Assembly: GCF_910596095.1 (NCBI RefSeq)
Contig: NC_056545.1
Location: forward strand, 20,669,067 to 20,733,066
Length of the DNA: 64,000 nucleotides
Direction of reading: 5' to 3'
From: Thunnus maccoyii
Lineage: Eukaryota > Chordata > Actinopteri > Scombriformes > Scombridae
The position numbers and the translations under genes are program-made. This document shows positions 61,228-64,000 of the stretch, piece by piece; position 1 is the first letter of the stretch; the number at the start of each line of letters is the position of its first letter. The notes beneath the pieces were generated by a model. That model did no database searches. It saw nothing but the letters and a program-made list of their open reading frames with translations, and was not told the origin of the DNA.

Positions 61228-61263
61228 AACAAATCATTACTGCAGAATCAGTAATGATTTGTT
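61228..61263. other. Perfect 15-bp inverted repeat hairpin
   Basis: AACAAATCATTACTG (61228-61242), loop CAGAAT, CAGTAATGATTTGTT (61249-61263). It is preceded by a long T run. Confidence 0.85.
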
Positions 61264-62089
61264 GATACTTTCCTTTACATGAATGTACTAGAGAGATTGT
61301 AGGTAGGCGGAGGTAACATCAGCATTTATTTTCTTTGCTATTGTGTGTAGGCCAGATAACAAAATATAACATTATCCACGAGACAAGCTTTTGAAAAAGG
61401 TTTTTAAAATGAGAATCGACTATACCTCTGGATTGCTGGAAGGTTTCTACTGTGAAGCAGCTGCAGGAAATGTTAGTTAACCGCAAGAGACGGAGCTAAT
61501 TCCATGTTTAGTACAACTTGGTCCAAATCTAGATGTGGACATGTTTTGTGGGTTAGTGACTAATCAGTGACGCTCCTGTCTGTAAAAAGAGGTATCTGGT
61601 CTAAATTTATGCCTATTAGTCCCAGCTGTCTCAAGGGTGGGAAATCATCACCAGCCGCCAGCCAAATGCTGGTAAAATATGAAAGTGGCTGGTAGATTTA
61701 AGACGCAAAATAATGATTTACTATTGAGTGGCTGGTGACTTTGAACATTTATCTGTCAGTGGCTGGAAGACGTTCACATTTTTAAAAAGTTCATTTCCCA
61801 CCCTGGCTCTGAGATTTAAAAAGCTGCTAAATTTAGTTGTATAAACATGTATTGTACAGCTTAAGAGTGTGAAGTTTGGGAAATTGGTATTGGCACTTCC
61901 TAGCAGTTTGCAATAGTCATTAAGTATACAAGGTGTTTGCTGAACTGTGTTGGTCCACCTTTTATTGCTTTACATTGACCGCATTATGGCCGGCTCCAGC
62001 CCTGAATGCTCCAGAATAATGCTCATTTATCACCCTGTCTGTTTTATTTAGCCAGTGTACAAAGTGTCTAGAAATAATGTATGGCATGT

Positions 62090-62835
62090 AGGGCTGTCAC
62101 TTATTCCACAGATCAAGTTTGAACGAATTTGAAATGACATGCAATTCAATCGAATGAATTTGAATGCGCGTCCTCCCCCATTCAGTACTATGTAATGTGT
62201 AATACATGCAGTTTAACTTTAACAATGAATGACAACAACTATATTTTCATTTAATTTTATAACTTGACACTAGCCTAACATCACATTCTTCCAGCAATTG
62301 AATGTTAACTTTTTTTCAACAGCTGTATTAACGTATCATGTCAAATCACAGACAACAGGAGAGATTTAAGATAGCTTTGAACTAAAAATGTAGCAAGTGA
62401 GGTAAAACATAGAAGTGATAGGCAAGCCAAACGGCCCGACTTAAATATTACTAGCCAGAAACACAAGTCTATCAACTTGATCGGGATCAAGCGCGACTCT
62501 CTTTTTATTTACAATATTACCCGCTGACAAGAACAACCGCTCAGAGCGTACAGAGGTTCCTGGTATACACAGTTATTTATGAGCCAGCTTTGAGAGTTGT
62601 ATCTCCTTTGTCTCTCCACCAAAGCAATGGGTTACCGTCTGCAGAGAGAGCTTTCGTCTCCTGAATTGCTTTTTTGGAGTGCCCTCTTCTGGACCACAAG
62701 GCAAACTACTTCAGATGGTCTGTTACGCTTATAAACTGTAAATTTTGAATTCGAACGTGTCATTACAGTTCGAATATTCAATTTTTTCCCACATTTGAAT
62801 GAATGTTCAAATTTTGAATAATTAGCGACACCCCT
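62090..62835. mobile_element. AGGGCTGTCAC hAT-like MITE
   Basis: Ends AGGGCTGTCAC and GCGACACCCCT are 11-base inverted repeats with two mismatches; subterminal GAATTTGAA motifs recur in inverse orientation (TTCGAATATTCAA, TTTGAATGAATG). 746 bp with no intact ORF. Confidence 0.7.
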
Positions 62836-63300
62836 AGTGGCCTATATCTTGTGTAGAGGAATTTGTGAGCATGTTTTCCAGATTATCAGTTAATTTGCCT
62901 TTGTAGCAAGTCCCAAAATTTGTAATGTCATGATGACAACACATATGGTGATAAGATAATACATATTTTGAATCTGTTGGATTTGACAACAACAAGTTTT
63001 CCAACAGTCTATGGTGCTGCTGTTGTTTTCGAGACATATTGATAACCTTAAAACCCACACTTCATCCCTTAAATCATAATTTGGCATCTGTGGATAGTAA
63101 AATACTTCCAGTTTTATCTGGTTTATCTTAGTTCAGCATTACCACTGACTTAAATTGAATTTTTGGCTTCCTCAAAATCACACATTGGTCCCTAGAGGAT
63201 AGCAGATTTATTTGGTCCAAAGAAAATGAATTGTATTAATATCATAACAGTTTGTTCTCTTTCTCCTTCCCCTTTATCATCCCTCCACTTCTTTCCATAG

Positions 63301-63685
63301 AAAGCCCAGAACTGTAATCACAACTGCTTTAACAAGGTGGCACTGTTGCTTAGCTACTGGGCTATTTGCAAACCCTGAAAGGGTGATGGGAAGGCAGGGC
63401 TTCTTCCCCCTCCTACCACGAGACAACCGTGAATGCAGCAGGGCAAGTAGTCGTGGTGGATGCAATCTATTGGCTTCTCAGTGCTGCCGCTAAAGTCACA
63501 ACCCTGACTGTAGCCCGCACTGCCTGTACCAGTGTATTTCTGTTGCTGCTGTTGCTGCCGCTGCTGCTCTCCCTCCCCCCTTAAATGGTGTGGGCAGAGT
63601 GGGATGGAAGACTGCATTGGAAACCTTTTCATGGAAATGGTCTTTGCTGTTGGTATTGCTCTGGCACCATTCTGGTGACAACAAC
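63301..63685 (+). other. klhl13 5' leader sequence in the coding exon
   Basis: Acceptor-like TTTCCATAG at 63300 opens an exon that continues to the coding start at 63686. It holds GCTGCTGTTGCTGCCGCTGC (about 63544-63566). An earlier in-frame extension starts only at GTG and is not used. Confidence 0.5.
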
Positions 63686-63783
63686 ATGCCGTTAAAATGG
63701 AAAAGCGGTTCTCCTGTCAGCTGGAAATTCCCAGTGCCAGTTCTTAAGACATCCAGGTCCTCACCGCTTTCGCCTGCCTACAT
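63686..63783 (+). CDS. klhl13: KLHL13 first coding exon (rest off window)
   Basis: ATG at 63686 gives MPLKWKSGSPVSWKFPVPVL, then KTSRSSPLSPAY, and a donor AT|GTGAGT at 63783/63784 (phase 2). This is nearly the same as the start of the long isoform of human KLHL13. The BTB, BACK and Kelch domains must follow right of base 64000. Family role: substrate adaptor of a CUL3 ubiquitin ligase, acting with KLHL9 on Aurora B in mitosis. The gene points away from wdr44, as its human orthologue does. Confidence 0.92.
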
Positions 63784-64000
63784 GTGAGTAAGAGCAAAAT
63801 AGCTTTCACATTATGCCATTGTGGTAATATATATGGAAATGGATTTGTTTTGCTTTTCAGTTTTGGAGATTTGTAAATCATTGTAAATATTTGACAGCAT
63901 TATTTTTTGTTGCAGCACTAATTAGTCAGACTGCAATTGAGTGTTGTACCGTGTCAGGAGATTTGCCTTGTCCAGCATGCGTTTTATGGTTCACTGGCAG

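Larger units (their letters stand above)
56871..63300 (+). other. Large klhl13 intron
   Basis: 6.4 kb holding a perfect hairpin (58773-58824), a MITE (59853-60225), AAT microsatellites on both sides of it, a LINE 3' fragment (60371-60640), a second hairpin (61228-61263) and a 745-bp MITE (62090-62835). A GC-richer stretch at 59400-59560 is unassigned. Confidence 0.6.

Noticed and set aside
63590-63685. N-terminal extension of KLHL13 with a hydrophobic WSLLLVLLW stretch
   Set aside because: It begins with GTG, not ATG. The ATG at 63686 matches the known KLHL13 start, so the upstream part is leader.

Overview
This is a teleost fish nuclear genomic window. The evidence is spliced vertebrate genes with GT-AG introns, AT-rich introns, many CA/TG and triplet microsatellites, and several fish-type short transposons whose ends resemble AGGGCTGCAAC, AGGGCTGTAGTC or CAGTACCAGTC. 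There are no bacterial-style operons. All gene models were built by hand from splice sites, reading phase and remembered human family sequences; no search was run.

Layout from left to right. (1) 1-21233, minus strand: lrch2 (leucine-rich repeats plus calponin homology). Seventeen coding exons are visible; the 3' end with the CH domain lies left of base 1. Its 8.2-kb first intron fills 12773-20992, and a LINE lies antisense in another intron. (2) About 23650-35425, plus strand: a complete gene of the U2SURP/SR140 family, an RRM-SURP-CID splicing factor. It has 23 coding exons and 880 residues, and looks like a divergent paralogue. Two of its introns can only be modelled with GC donors. (3) 36441-45386, minus strand: complete wdr44 (20 coding exons, 905 residues), tail-to-tail with the splicing-factor gene and with a MITE in the gap. 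(4) 45390-55000: an intergenic repeat nest holding a tandem array of a transposon-like ORF, a broken intron-bearing alpha-tubulin pseudogene, and nested SINE/LINE/MITE insertions. (5) About 55030 to the right edge, plus strand: the 5' end of klhl13, with a non-coding first exon and two candidate alternative N-terminal exons. The rest runs off the window.

wdr44 and klhl13 are divergent neighbours, as I recall for human Xq24, and LRCH2 is also on human Xq, so the window is largely a piece of conserved Xq-type synteny. Human U2SURP is on chromosome 3, so the splicing-factor gene is the unexpected member.

The four genes do not form one pathway: lrch2 is a cytoskeletal/GEF-associated scaffold, the U2SURP-like gene acts in pre-mRNA splicing, wdr44 in Rab11/VAP tubule traffic, and klhl13 in CUL3 ubiquitination. 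No defence or biosynthetic system is present. The most unusual signals are the two GC-AG introns and dual-frame terminal exon of the U2SURP-like gene, and the tandem transposon array that shares its 3' end with the tubulin pseudogene.
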